DNA from: Thalassovita gelatinovora
Lineage (GTDB): Bacteria; Pseudomonadota; Alphaproteobacteria; Rhodobacterales; Rhodobacteraceae
Direction of reading: 5' to 3'
Assembly (NCBI RefSeq): GCF_001458355.1
Contig: NZ_CYSA01000008.1
Location: forward strand, 38,889 to 102,888
DNA length: 64,000 nt
The notes under the pieces are model-generated. The model searched no databases and was not told the origin of the DNA. It was given only the letters and a program-made list of their open reading frames with translations. How positions within the stretch are numbered: position 1 is the stretch's first letter; each line of letters begins with the position of its first letter. Of the stretch, positions 15,320 through 23,330 are shown one piece after another. The position numbers were made by a program, and so were the translations under genes.

Positions 15320-17815
15320 ATGAAAACCCATGTCAAAGCTCTGGTTGTCGGCGGTGGGGCCGTCGGCGCTTCGATCGCCTATCATCTGGCGCGCGCCGGC
15401 TGGTCCGATGTGATGCTGCTGGAACGCGACGAGTTGACCTCGGGCTCGACCTGGCACGCGGCCGGGTTGTTGCCGCTGTTCAACATGAGCTATGCCACCA
15501 CCCATATCCACAAATATTCTGTCGATTTCTACAAGACGCTGGAGCAGGAAACCGGGCTCAATGCCGGGTTTTCGGTGGTGGGCAACCTGCGCATGGCGCA
15601 GACGCAGGACCGGATGGACGAATACATGCTGTATGCGTCGACGGCGGAAACCTGCGATGTGCCTTTTGAATGGCTCAGCCCGGCACAGATCAAGGACCGT
15701 TGGCCGCTGGTGCGAACCGAGGATCTGAAAGGCGCGATTTTCCACCCGACCGACGGCTATATCAACCCGGCCGACGTCACGATGGCGATGGCCAAGGGCG
15801 CGCGGCAGCGCGGCGTGACCATTGAGCGCAAATGGCAGGTCGACGGCTATGAATGGACAGGGGCCGACTGGAAGGTCACCTGCACCAAGATGGTCGAAAA
15901 GGGCGGCAACCTTGTGTCGAGCGAGGAACAGGTGGTGATCACTGCCGAGCATGTGGTGACCGCCACCGGCAACCACGCACAGCGCACCGCGCGCCTGCTG
16001 GGCATCAAGATCCCGGCGATCCCGGTCGAACACCAGTTCATCGTCACCGAACCCGACCCGGCGCTGGTCGAATACCGCAAGCAGGGCGGCGCCGAACATC
16101 CGGTGCTGCGCGATGCCGATGCCAAATGGTATGTGCGTGAAGAACGTGGAGGCTGGATTCTCGGCCCGTATGAACGCAATGCCCCGGCGCGGTTCGCTTA
16201 TGGCGTGCCCGACAGTTTCCGCGCCGATCTGTTCCCGCTTGATCTGGACCGGATCGAAGAAGAATACATGTCGATGATCCACCGGCTGCCCAGCTCCGAA
16301 ACGGTCGGGCTGAAGGACGATTTCAACGGTCCGATCTGTTACACACCGGATGGCAATCCGTTGGTCGGTCCGGCGCCGGGGTTGCGTAATATGTGGTTGG
16401 CAGAAGGTTTCAGCTTCGGCATTACCGCGGCTGGTGGAACTGGCTATTACTTGGCGCAGATGATGGTCGAAGGCGAGGCCGAGATCGACATGGCAAGCCT
16501 CGATCCCAAACGCTACGGGTCTTGGATGACCACTGAATATGCCGTCCGCAAGAACGAAGAAGCTTACGAACACGTCTTTATCCTGCATCACCCGGATGAG
16601 GAACGCGAAGCCTGCCGCCCCCTGCGAACCTCGCCCGCCTATGACCGGCAGGCTGCGCGTGGCGCACAGTTTGGAAGCGTGAATGGCTGGGAACGTCCCA
16701 ATTATTACGCCCCCGAAGGGTTCAAAGATCATGCCGCGCGCAGCTTTCGTCGCGGCGGTTGGTGGCAATATGCGGTCGAGGAAGCCAAGGCGATCCGCGA
16801 AGGGGTGGGGCTAATTGATGCGACCGCCTTTACCAAACACGTGGTCAAAGGACCCGGCGCGACCGCCTTTGTCGATTGGTTCACATGTAATAAATTACCC
16901 AAGGTGGGCCGGATCAACCTGACCTATGCCTTGACCGATGCAGGCACCACCCGGACTGAATATACCATCGTGCGACTGGGCGAAGACGAATATTACATGG
17001 TCTCGGCTGGAGCCTGGACCGCGTATGATGCCGATTACCTGAAAAAGGCGGCTGCGGATAAAGTGGATGAATTCGGGTATGTCGAAATTCAGGATGTCAC
17101 CACACAATGGGGCGTTTTTGCCATCGCCGGACCGAAATCCCGCGATGTGCTGAAAGCGGTGATCAAGGATGGTGACCCCGAAACGGCGCTGTCGAACAAA
17201 CGTTTCCCATGGCTCAGCGCGCGACAGATCGAATTGGGCATGTGCCCGGTGAACGCGATCCGGGTCGCCTATACCGGCGAATTGGGCTGGGAACTGCATC
17301 ACCCGATCGAGATGCAGAATTACCTGTTCGATCTGTTGGAACAGGCGGGCGAACAGCACGGCATGAAACTGGTAGGCGCAAGGGCGCAGAATTGGCTGCG
17401 GCAGGAAAAGTCCTACCGCGCGTTCGGCACCGAACTGGGCCGCGATGCGACGCCGCTGGAAGCCGACCTGCCACGGTTCGTGGATCTGTCCAAGGATTTC
17501 CATGGCAAGGCGGCGATGGAAGCCAAGGGTATCCGTTCCAAATGTTGTACCTTGCTGATCGACGGGCCGGCAGACGCTGATCCTTGGGGGCGCGAAGCCC
17601 TGTATCTGGGCGATGGAACGCGGGTAGGGCGTTTGACCTCGGGAGGGTACTCGGTGGCGTTCAGCAAAAGCATCGGTATGGGCTATGTTCGTCCCGATCT
17701 GGCGGTGGACGGCCAGAGACTCAAAGTCCGGATGTTCGATCAGCTGTGGGATGCAATCGTGGTTTGCGACAGCCCCTACGATCCCAAGAACGAAGCCATC
17801 CGCAAGGACGGTTGA
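15320..17815 (+). CDS. Dimethylglycine/sarcosine dehydrogenase-like FAD-GcvT protein
   Basis: An 831-residue fusion. Residues 1-~430 are a DAO-type FAD domain starting KALVVGGGAVGASIAYHLA. SGSTWHAAGL contains the histidine (H46) that carries covalent FAD in dimethylglycine dehydrogenase. After the oxidoreductase part comes the aminomethyltransferase (GcvT) region, with YTGELGWELHHP and the C-terminal barrel TSGGYSVAFSKSIGMGYV. Such proteins oxidatively demethylate N-methyl amino acids and pass the formaldehyde-level carbon to THF. The exact substrate (dimethylglycine, sarcosine or another N-methyl compound) is not fixed by sequence. It is divergent from panCB and monocistronic here. Confidence 0.88.
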   Translation: MKTHVKALVVGGGAVGASIAYHLARAGWSDVMLLERDELTSGSTWHAAGLLPLFNMSYATTHIHKYSVDFYKTLEQETGLNAGFSVVGNLRMAQTQDRMDEYMLYASTAETCDVPFEWLSPAQIKDRWPLVRTEDLKGAIFHPTDGYINPADVTMAMAKGARQRGVTIERKWQVDGYEWTGADWKVTCTKMVEKGGNLVSSEEQVVITAEHVVTATGNHAQRTARLLGIKIPAIPVEHQFIVTEPDPALVEYRKQGGAEHPVLRDADAKWYVREERGGWILGPYERNAPARFAYGVPDSFRADLFPLDLDRIEEEYMSMIHRLPSSETVGLKDDFNGPICYTPDGNPLVGPAPGLRNMWLAEGFSFGITAAGGTGYYLAQMMVEGEAEIDMASLDPKRYGSWMTTEYAVRKNEEAYEHVFILHHPDEEREACRPLRTSPAYDRQAARGAQFGSVNGWERPNYYAPEGFKDHAARSFRRGGWWQYAVEEAKAIREGVGLIDATAFTKHVVKGPGATAFVDWFTCNKLPKVGRINLTYALTDAGTTRTEYTIVRLGEDEYYMVSAGAWTAYDADYLKKAAADKVDEFGYVEIQDVTTQWGVFAIAGPKSRDVLKAVIKDGDPETALSNKRFPWLSARQIELGMCPVNAIRVAYTGELGWELHHPIEMQNYLFDLLEQAGEQHGMKLVGARAQNWLRQEKSYRAFGTELGRDATPLEADLPRFVDLSKDFHGKAAMEAKGIRSKCCTLLIDGPADADPWGREALYLGDGTRVGRLTSGGYSVAFSKSIGMGYVRPDLAVDGQRLKVRMFDQLWDAIVVCDSPYDPKNEAIRKDG

Positions 17816-17865
17816 TCCAAAACCGCACAGGCGCGCCCATTTAAGTCGTTCTTCGCCTGCCGCTC

Positions 17866-18000
17866 CGCTCTCCGATTGCCTCCGGCGGGAGTGCTTCAGC
17901 CAAGATGAAACATCAAAGGATTGCTAAATTTCATCTTGGCCCAAATACGCCGGGGTGAATTGGCCGAAGGCCAAGAGGGGCTGGGCCCCTGCCACCCGGC
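17866..18000. repeat. Intergenic hairpin repeat of the type common in Rhodobacterales
   Basis: The core is GCCAAGATGAAA (17899-17910) and its perfect inverse TTTCATCTTGGC (17929-17940), 12-base arms around an 18-base loop. It is flanked by GCCTCCGGCGGGAGT on the left and CCAAATACGCCGGGGTGAA on the right, extending the symmetry. Sequences of this kind recur between genes in many Rhodobacterales genomes (from memory). It sits between the FAD/GcvT stop and the convergent CMD gene, where it may also end transcription from both sides. Confidence 0.6.
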
Positions 18001-18060
18001 GACTGGCACCTGAAGTGCCTGTCAGAGAGGTCTTGTGCGCCTGAAACGCGCTCTTGTCGA

Positions 18061-18399
18061 CTACGCCGCGCTCAGTTCGTCAAAGCATTCCAATGCTTTG
18101 CCGGCATACATCGTGGCTGGCCCGCCACCCATCTGGATGGACATTGCCAGAACATCGGACAATTCTTCCCGGGTTGTCCCGGCTTTGATCAGCGCTTCGA
18201 CATGTAATCCGATACAGGCTTCGCAGCGGATTGCCACAGCGATGCCAAGCGCGATGAATTCCTTGGTTTTGAAATCAAGAACGCCTTCTTCTTTCACCGC
18301 CTTGGACATCGCACCGAACCCTTTGGTTACGTTGGGGATCGTCTTGTAAAGCGTACGTAGGCGGTTGCGGGTTTCAGTCAGGTTTTCGGTCCAGGCCAT
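18061..18399 (-). CDS. Carboxymuconolactone-decarboxylase/AhpD-family protein
   Basis: A 112-residue CMD-fold protein. The redox signature is complete: E47, then C59-E-A-C62 and H66 (RCEACIGLHVEAL). This arrangement marks the AhpD-like, peroxidase-associated subgroup rather than the true decarboxylases. ATG 18399 is chosen because AAGGAG lies 8 bases upstream. It is 92 bases downstream of the DUF938 methyltransferase gene on the same strand. An alkylhydroperoxidase or disulfide-relay role is likely but unproven. Confidence 0.85.
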   Translation of the reverse strand: MAWTENLTETRNRLRTLYKTIPNVTKGFGAMSKAVKEEGVLDFKTKEFIALGIAVAIRCEACIGLHVEALIKAGTTREELSDVLAMSIQMGGGPATMYAGKALECFDELSAA

Positions 18400-18491
18400 G
18401 CTTTCGGCTCCTTGAATGTGAATTGAGCCCAGCCAAACCATGCCGCAACGCGGCGCGCTTTGATCAAGATCAGATTGACGTCAGGTCCGGA

Positions 18492-19148
18492 TCAGGGGCG
18501 GCGGCTAACAAAGGCCAGATTGTTTGCCGGCATCTCCATCACCCGCACCAGTTCAAGCCCGGCTTGCTGTACCCATTCGATTACATCCCAATCGTCCTTG
18601 TATCCGATGTCGGGGTTCTGGCGGCGCAGGTTGGCATCAAATTCGGCATCGCCTTCAGAGGTGGTTTCCCCGTCGCGCAAAAAAGGACCATAGAGGATGA
18701 AAACCCCGTCTTGGTTCAGGGCCTGCGCAGCCTCAGAAATTACGGTTTGCACCGATTGCGTCGGGATCAGGTGCAGAAGGTTGACCAGCACGATCAGGTC
18801 GTGTCCCGCATGACTCTTGGACCAGCCGGATACGGCGGCATCAAGGTCGATTGCTGGGCTGATATTACCCAGTTTCATGGCTTTTGCGTGCAGGTCGATG
18901 GACCGGCGCCGGTCTGGCGCAGGATCGCTGGGCTGCCATTGCAAATTCGAAAGACATGCGGCCAACGCACAGGCATGTTCGCCGGTGCCAGACGCGATTT
19001 CCAGCGCACGGCCAGAAAGCGGCGCATGTGCCGACACCAGGGTACAAATAGCATCCTTATTCCGCGCGGCAGAAGGCGCGTACATCCTGCCATCGTTCGA
19101 TGACTCTGCCAGAGAATGGGTGTCGGGCAGGGAGAGTTTGTGTGTCAT
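18492..19148 (-). CDS. DUF938 SAM-dependent methyltransferase-like protein
   Basis: A 218-residue protein of the DUF938 family. ALEIASGTGEHACALA is a class I S-adenosylmethionine-binding motif, followed by QWQPSDPAPDRRRSID and LVNLLHLIPTQ, all typical of the family. The substrate is unknown. It lies between the CMD gene and the Tad pilus cluster, on the same strand as both. Confidence 0.85.
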   Translation of the reverse strand: MTHKLSLPDTHSLAESSNDGRMYAPSAARNKDAICTLVSAHAPLSGRALEIASGTGEHACALAACLSNLQWQPSDPAPDRRRSIDLHAKAMKLGNISPAIDLDAAVSGWSKSHAGHDLIVLVNLLHLIPTQSVQTVISEAAQALNQDGVFILYGPFLRDGETTSEGDAEFDANLRRQNPDIGYKDDWDVIEWVQQAGLELVRVMEMPANNLAFVSRRP

Positions 19149-19220
19149 GACAGATTTCCTGATCGCGGGCGATGCGGCCCGGTTGGAAAGGTGCCATCCA
19201 CAGGGACGGAAATAAAGAGG

Positions 19221-19619
19221 TCAATTCGAGATGGGGACCAGACGATTGATTTGCAAATCGACCAGATCGATATGCAGCAACGGTGTCGCCATCGACATCG
19301 GGTAATAGAGCGTCAGGTTTTGAAAATCTTTGCCCGCGATGGTCAACTGTTGTGTAACGACCTCCAGCAGGTCGGGATCGAAACCGTCCAGCGATGGCGG
19401 CATGTCGACTGTATTTGCGTTTGCATTCGGATCCATCAAAATCTGTCGGGCGATTTTGTCAGCGGCGAACCCCAGCTTGTTGTGCAGGTAAAATCCCCGC
19501 GCCACATCCAGCAGTACCACCAACATCACCAGATAGACGCTGCCGACGATGGCAAATTCCAACGCTGCGGCACCGTCTTCTTTGCGGATGAACCGGGATA
19601 TGAATCGTGACAGTTTCAT
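19221..19619 (-). CDS. TadE-like pseudopilin (second copy)
   Basis: A 132-residue TadE/TadG-type minor pilin. A basic N-terminus leads into EDGAAALEFAIVGSVYLVML, the TadE signature with the processing-site-like Gly-Ala-Ala and conserved Glu before one membrane helix. ATG 19619 overlaps the stop of the preceding tadE gene (ATGA), so it is co-translated with it. It is the last gene of the flp-led unit. It would be cut by the prepilin peptidase encoded upstream and act in pilus assembly. Confidence 0.82.
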   Translation of the reverse strand: MKLSRFISRFIRKEDGAAALEFAIVGSVYLVMLVVLLDVARGFYLHNKLGFAADKIARQILMDPNANANTVDMPPSLDGFDPDLLEVVTQQLTIAGKDFQNLTLYYPMSMATPLLHIDLVDLQINRLVPISN

Positions 19620-20092
19620 CTTTGTTGCAAGAAAAGAGTTGGAGTGAATTGGATGTTGGGCATGAGCCAACCGTTGTGATGAAACTGACCGTCAAGTTTC
19701 AGGAACACGCTGGTCGGGTCGGTCCCGTTGCAGATGTTGGTGCAAGACACCTGGGACGCACTGACCGTGCCACACGTGCAGAATTGAGTAACCTGAAACG
19801 AGGCCTGATCCGTGCCGAGTCCGGATTCGGCTGTGGTTTCCATCATTTCCAGCGTATCATCGATCGACCCTGTCATCATCGCGACTTGCAAGCCGTTGCG
19901 TAGCGCTGCATCCATGGCCATCCGGTCGGAAATTGATTTACCAACATCAAAAGTCGCCAATGTCATCAGCAACATAATCGGCGCAAGCAGCGCGAATTCC
20001 ACCACCGAGCTACCATTGGTTTCACGCCCAAAGCGGTGCAGAAACGCACGCATTCGCACCCGATACCCCCGGTTTTTTGTGGCAGCGCTCAT
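19616..20092 (-). CDS. tadE: TadE-like pseudopilin
   Basis: A 158-residue protein. RETNGSSVVEFALLAPIMLLM is the TadE signature at the junction of the basic leader and the single membrane helix. The C-terminal periplasmic part carries a cysteine cluster (CTCGTVSASQVSCTNIC) that could form disulfides. It follows cpaE by 3 bases and overlaps the second TadE-like gene by 4. Predicted minor pilin or assembly factor of the Tad pilus. Confidence 0.85.
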   Translation of the reverse strand: MSAATKNRGYRVRMRAFLHRFGRETNGSSVVEFALLAPIMLLMTLATFDVGKSISDRMAMDAALRNGLQVAMMTGSIDDTLEMMETTAESGLGTDQASFQVTQFCTCGTVSASQVSCTNICNGTDPTSVFLKLDGQFHHNGWLMPNIQFTPTLFLQQR

Positions 20093-20095
20093 CGT

Positions 20096-21376
20096 TTAAC
20101 CCGCCCGCGAACGCTTCAGCCATTTAGTGGGCTTGAAGCGGGAACTGCTATGTTTTGCCGGGGGAGCACCGGTCAGGGTATAGGCCAGCTTTTCAAACGT
20201 ATTGCGTTGCTGACGGTTGCGCCTGTGCTGGGCGACAAGTGTGCCGTTATTGTCGGCCGCCCCGTATTTTGCGGCGTCGAAATAAAGCAGGTTCGGATCG
20301 TTCACATTCAACGCGTTGATGAAATCGGACGGTTTGATTTCGGGCCGTTTGGGCTGATTGATCTGGTTCAGTACCAGATGCGGTTTCTTATCTCCGACCC
20401 GGATGGTCGACAGGATGTCGATCACGCTGCGGGTATTGCGCAGGCTGGCCAGATCAGGTGTGGCGGTCAGGATGACTTCATCGGCCAGATGCATCGCTTT
20501 GCGGGTCAATGGGCATATCGTCGAAGGCAGGTCCAGCACCACATAGGGTGACAGAAGCCGCAACAGGTCGATGGCATGGCCCAAAGCTTCGGGTTCAAGA
20601 TTGTGTTGATGCTTGGGGAGGTTCGGCCCCGCCAACAGCTTCAGGTGGTCGTCGTAAGGGATCAGCAGCCGTTCCAGTTTCTGATCATCGAGCTTGTCGG
20701 TGTTGGATATCGTACCGATCAGATCCTGTTCGGGTGTTCGGTTCAGACACAGACCCGCCGTGCCATATTCGAAATCGAGATCGGCGAGAATGGCGTGACT
20801 GCGGGTTTGCCCCCCCATCATCCAGGCGATGTTATGGGCCACACTTGACGAGCCGGCCCCGCCGCGGGTGCTGATGAAAGCAAAGACCCGGCCAAGATTC
20901 ACCTTGTCGGGATCGCGAAACATTTCAAACAATGCGGTGATCAGCAGCGGTGCGGTGACCGGAGTTTGAAGGTAATCCGCAACCCCTTGCCGGGTCAGTG
21001 CCCGGTAAAGGGTAATATCGTTCGATGGTCCCACCAGAACCAGTTCGGTTTCTACACGGCAGATTTCAGCGAGGGCGGCCAAACTGGCAAACAGGGTCGA
21101 GGCGTCTTCACCTACCTCGACGATCAACAGATCTGGACTGTCGGTTTCTTCATAGAAATCGAGCGCGGCGTCGATCCCGCCGTTGAACACCTGACAGCGC
21201 ACCCGCGACATATGTCGCGAAGCCTGCATTTGTTCAACGGCAGCCCGAGTAGGACGGGTTGCGACGAAGACGTCGCAAGACATCGAAGGCAGTCGTCCCA
21301 TTGCCGGCCGCATACCATGCGCACCAACCCCTTGTTCAGCATCCAAGTCTGCTGTGAATTTCGAGAAAAATTTCAT
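20096..21376 (-). CDS. cpaE: Tad pilus localisation ATPase-like protein CpaE/TadZ
   Basis: A 426-residue protein with an N-terminal receiver-like domain (about residues 30-150) and a ParA/MinD-like ATPase domain. The Walker A region reads ISTRGGAGSSSVAHN: as in other CpaE proteins the usual GKT is changed, here to SSS. LADLDFEYGTAGLCLN is the Walker A'-adjacent segment. CpaE/TadZ places the pilus machine, often at a pole. It begins 18 bases after cpaB, where most related loci have the secretin gene cpaC. Confidence 0.9.
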   Translation of the reverse strand: MKFFSKFTADLDAEQGVGAHGMRPAMGRLPSMSCDVFVATRPTRAAVEQMQASRHMSRVRCQVFNGGIDAALDFYEETDSPDLLIVEVGEDASTLFASLAALAEICRVETELVLVGPSNDITLYRALTRQGVADYLQTPVTAPLLITALFEMFRDPDKVNLGRVFAFISTRGGAGSSSVAHNIAWMMGGQTRSHAILADLDFEYGTAGLCLNRTPEQDLIGTISNTDKLDDQKLERLLIPYDDHLKLLAGPNLPKHQHNLEPEALGHAIDLLRLLSPYVVLDLPSTICPLTRKAMHLADEVILTATPDLASLRNTRSVIDILSTIRVGDKKPHLVLNQINQPKRPEIKPSDFINALNVNDPNLLYFDAAKYGAADNNGTLVAQHRRNRQQRNTFEKLAYTLTGAPPAKHSSSRFKPTKWLKRSRAG

Positions 21377-21394
21377 CGTTCAAGCTCCGTCCGT

Positions 21395-22216
21395 TCAGTT
21401 CAACACGACGACTTCGCTGACCCCGCCCCGGTTCACCTTGACGGTGCGGATTGGTTCGACCTCGGCGGTTGCCTCGGGCAGTGCGAAAATCGGTTCGGAT
21501 TGAGCAAGTTCCTTGATTTCATTGTCATCAACCGAACGCAGCAGCAGCGAAATAGATCCACTGGCTTCGGCGGCGATGATGGTTTCGGCATCTTCGGGCG
21601 CCATTTCCAGTGTCGCGGTCTTGCCGATGATCACGGCACTCTCGGAATTCGGGGATGATCCTGATTGGTCAATGGCCAGTACCCGAACATTTTGCAAAAT
21701 GGTTTCGGTCTTCATGGCGTGTTTACAGGCGATTCCAGAGGTACAGTTGGTGGTCAGCAAAACATCGACCCGATTATTGGGAAGGATGAAGCCGCCCGCA
21801 GTCTGCGCGGCGGACACTTCAATCGCCACAGCGCGCATACCGGCGCTCAGAAGTGCTGACAGGTAACCTTCGCGGCTGTTGGACAGGCTGCCTGACAGGA
21901 TCGGTTGTCCGGGGGCGAAATTGTGCCGAAGGATCATGCCGGTGAACTGTTCAAGTTCGTCATCGGCCCCGGTTCTGATGTGATAGGATTCAGACGCGGC
22001 GTCTTTGGGCCATGTCGCCCAGGCCAAAAGTTCGGGTTTGGTTTCCGTTCCTTCGGTCAACTCGGTCGCGGCAACCAAAACCTGAACGATCGGGACTGGT
22101 GCGTGATCTGGGTCGATTGACGCGCTCGAAATACCGGCGGGCGCAACCGTTTTGACAAGCACTGCTGCGGAGCCTCCGCAGACAAGAGCGATAGCGATGA
22201 TAAGAGATCTGAGCAT
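21395..22216 (-). CDS. cpaB: Flp pilus assembly protein CpaB/RcpC
   Basis: A 273-residue periplasmic protein with an N-terminal membrane anchor (LRSLIIAIALVCGGSAAVLV) and a SAF domain (VQVLVAATELTEG; LRHNFAPGQPILSGSL; GFILPNNRVDVLLT). ATG 22216 is preferred over upstream in-frame starts because the hydrophobic anchor begins there. CpaB normally works with the secretin CpaC at the outer membrane, yet no secretin gene follows here. Confidence 0.9.
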   Translation of the reverse strand: MLRSLIIAIALVCGGSAAVLVKTVAPAGISSASIDPDHAPVPIVQVLVAATELTEGTETKPELLAWATWPKDAASESYHIRTGADDELEQFTGMILRHNFAPGQPILSGSLSNSREGYLSALLSAGMRAVAIEVSAAQTAGGFILPNNRVDVLLTTNCTSGIACKHAMKTETILQNVRVLAIDQSGSSPNSESAVIIGKTATLEMAPEDAETIIAAEASGSISLLLRSVDDNEIKELAQSEPIFALPEATAEVEPIRTVKVNRGGVSEVVVLN

Positions 22217-22263
22217 GATGCGCCCCCAAACTGGGAGGATGAAAACAACAATACGGGAGGGCC

Positions 22264-22779
22264 TCAGAACAAGGCCGACACCCAAGGTGTCCGAGGCAGG
22301 ACGAAAAGAGCGGCAGCAGAAATCGCGAACCCATAAGGAACCGTGACTTGTCGTGTAACCGTTCCCGCGCCCGTTTCACGGATCGCCGGTGACAGGGGGG
22401 ACCATCCAAATCGGTTGGCCCCCAGCATTGTCAAAGTGAAAAACGCACCGAACACTGTCGTTACAAACAGAAAATCAAGTGCATTTTGGGCACCGACCCA
22501 GATCGAACAGACGGCAGCGTATTTACCATCGCCGGCCCCCGCCCAGCCCAGTGCAAAGGCCGTGAGACCTACAAACACTACGATCGAACCAACCAGCAGG
22601 CTTCCCGAGATATCGGCCTGGCTCCATCCTGACCCGGGTGCCAGGATCATAAATCCGGCGAGGAGGGTCAGGATCAAACCATTCGGGATCGTCTTGCGCT
22701 TGAAATCCCAAAATGCAGCGAAAAGGATTGCGGTAATGAAACCGGATACCGACAGTAGCGAAAGATCGAACATCGGCAT
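22264..22779 (-). CDS. cpaA: Prepilin peptidase CpaA/TadV
   Basis: A 171-residue, all-helical membrane aspartic protease. The two catalytic aspartates are in AAFWDFKRKTIPN and GWAGAGDGKYAA (the GxGD motif). VPYGFAISAAAL is the conserved C-terminal helix. It lacks the N-methylase domain of PilD, as normal for TadV. It should mature the Flp pilin encoded just upstream and the TadE proteins downstream. Confidence 0.92.
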   Translation of the reverse strand: MPMFDLSLLSVSGFITAILFAAFWDFKRKTIPNGLILTLLAGFMILAPGSGWSQADISGSLLVGSIVVFVGLTAFALGWAGAGDGKYAAVCSIWVGAQNALDFLFVTTVFGAFFTLTMLGANRFGWSPLSPAIRETGAGTVTRQVTVPYGFAISAAALFVLPRTPWVSALF

Positions 22780-22833
22780 GTCGGTTGAACCTTTTCCCCT
22801 GGGATTGCGCAGGCTGGTTACGTCAAGACAAGC

Positions 22834-22995
22834 TTACAACGAGTTGGAGATTGTCGTGAAGGTAGATGTCAGGTCCGTACCGAGGGTGGTCAGGGCGGTG
22901 ATCAGAACCACGGAAATCAGGCCAGCGATCAGTGCGTATTCAATCGCGGTGGCACCGGATTCTTCTTTTGCGAATTTGGTCAGGAACTTTTTCAT
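22834..22995 (-). CDS. flp: Flp/Fap major pilin
   Basis: A 53-residue pilin read from ATG 22995 to TAA 22834, with AAAGGAAAG about 6 bases upstream. It begins MKKFLTKFAKEESGATAIEY: a short basic leader, then the Flp signature with the Gly-Ala-Thr cleavage region and the conserved Glu-Tyr pair. One hydrophobic helix and a short Ser/Thr-rich tail (TSTFTTISNSL) follow. Size and sequence are typical of Rhodobacterales Flp pilins. It leads the operon flp-cpaA-cpaB-cpaE-tadE-tadE. Confidence 0.93.
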   Translation of the reverse strand: MKKFLTKFAKEESGATAIEYALIAGLISVVLITALTTLGTDLTSTFTTISNSL

Positions 22996-23135
22996 GGGAC
23001 TTTCCTTTCAGGTTTGTTGGCATTGTAGCCGGGGTAGGAGTGCCCTTTGGAGGGCGAGGCCGGTCTAGCAGCAACGGATGAGCGGCCTATGAACTGAGAA
23101 TGACTCGAAACTTCCGCGCCACAAATTCGGTCGGA

Positions 23136-23200
23136 TGCCCTAGGACAAAATGGTGGTTTTTGTGGGATGGCCTACATACCAAAGCATTTGGCACCCTAAG
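23136..23200. promoter_or_regulatory. TGGCCTA-type motifs upstream of flp
   Basis: Three related sites lie 141-205 bases before the pilin start: ATGCCCTAG (at 23135-23143), ATGGCCTAC (23167-23175) and GCACCCTAAG (23191-23200). The CTA cores are 32 and 24 bases apart. The same ATGGCCTAG sequence occurs upstream of the cpaF-led unit. The rest of the 335-base pilin leader holds the terminator of the upstream unit and no other gene. Confidence 0.4.
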
Positions 23201-23250
23201 CTTTGGGGGAGGGTAGGTATTCTATGGAATTGGGATTCAGAAATGCCATT

Positions 23251-23280
23251 AAAAAACCCGGTCGAAACCGGGCTTTTTAA
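23251..23280 (-). terminator. Rho-independent terminator after tadG
   Basis: Read leftward, CCCGGT-TTCG-ACCGGG is a six-pair stem with a stable UUCG-type loop, followed at once by six T. It lies about 50 bases past the tadG stop and before the flp promoter region, dividing the Tad locus into two units. The other strand also has T residues, so it may work both ways. Confidence 0.88.
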
Positions 23281-23330
23281 TTGAGACAAGGCGGATTTTT
23301 TCATCGAAATTTGGCAGTTCAGGACATAGC

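Noticed and set aside
15230..16768. A 512-codon open frame on the minus strand
   Set aside because: It lies opposite the FAD/GcvT gene, which has full family motifs. The frame has the His/Arg/Gly-rich composition of an antisense shadow and no recognisable domain.
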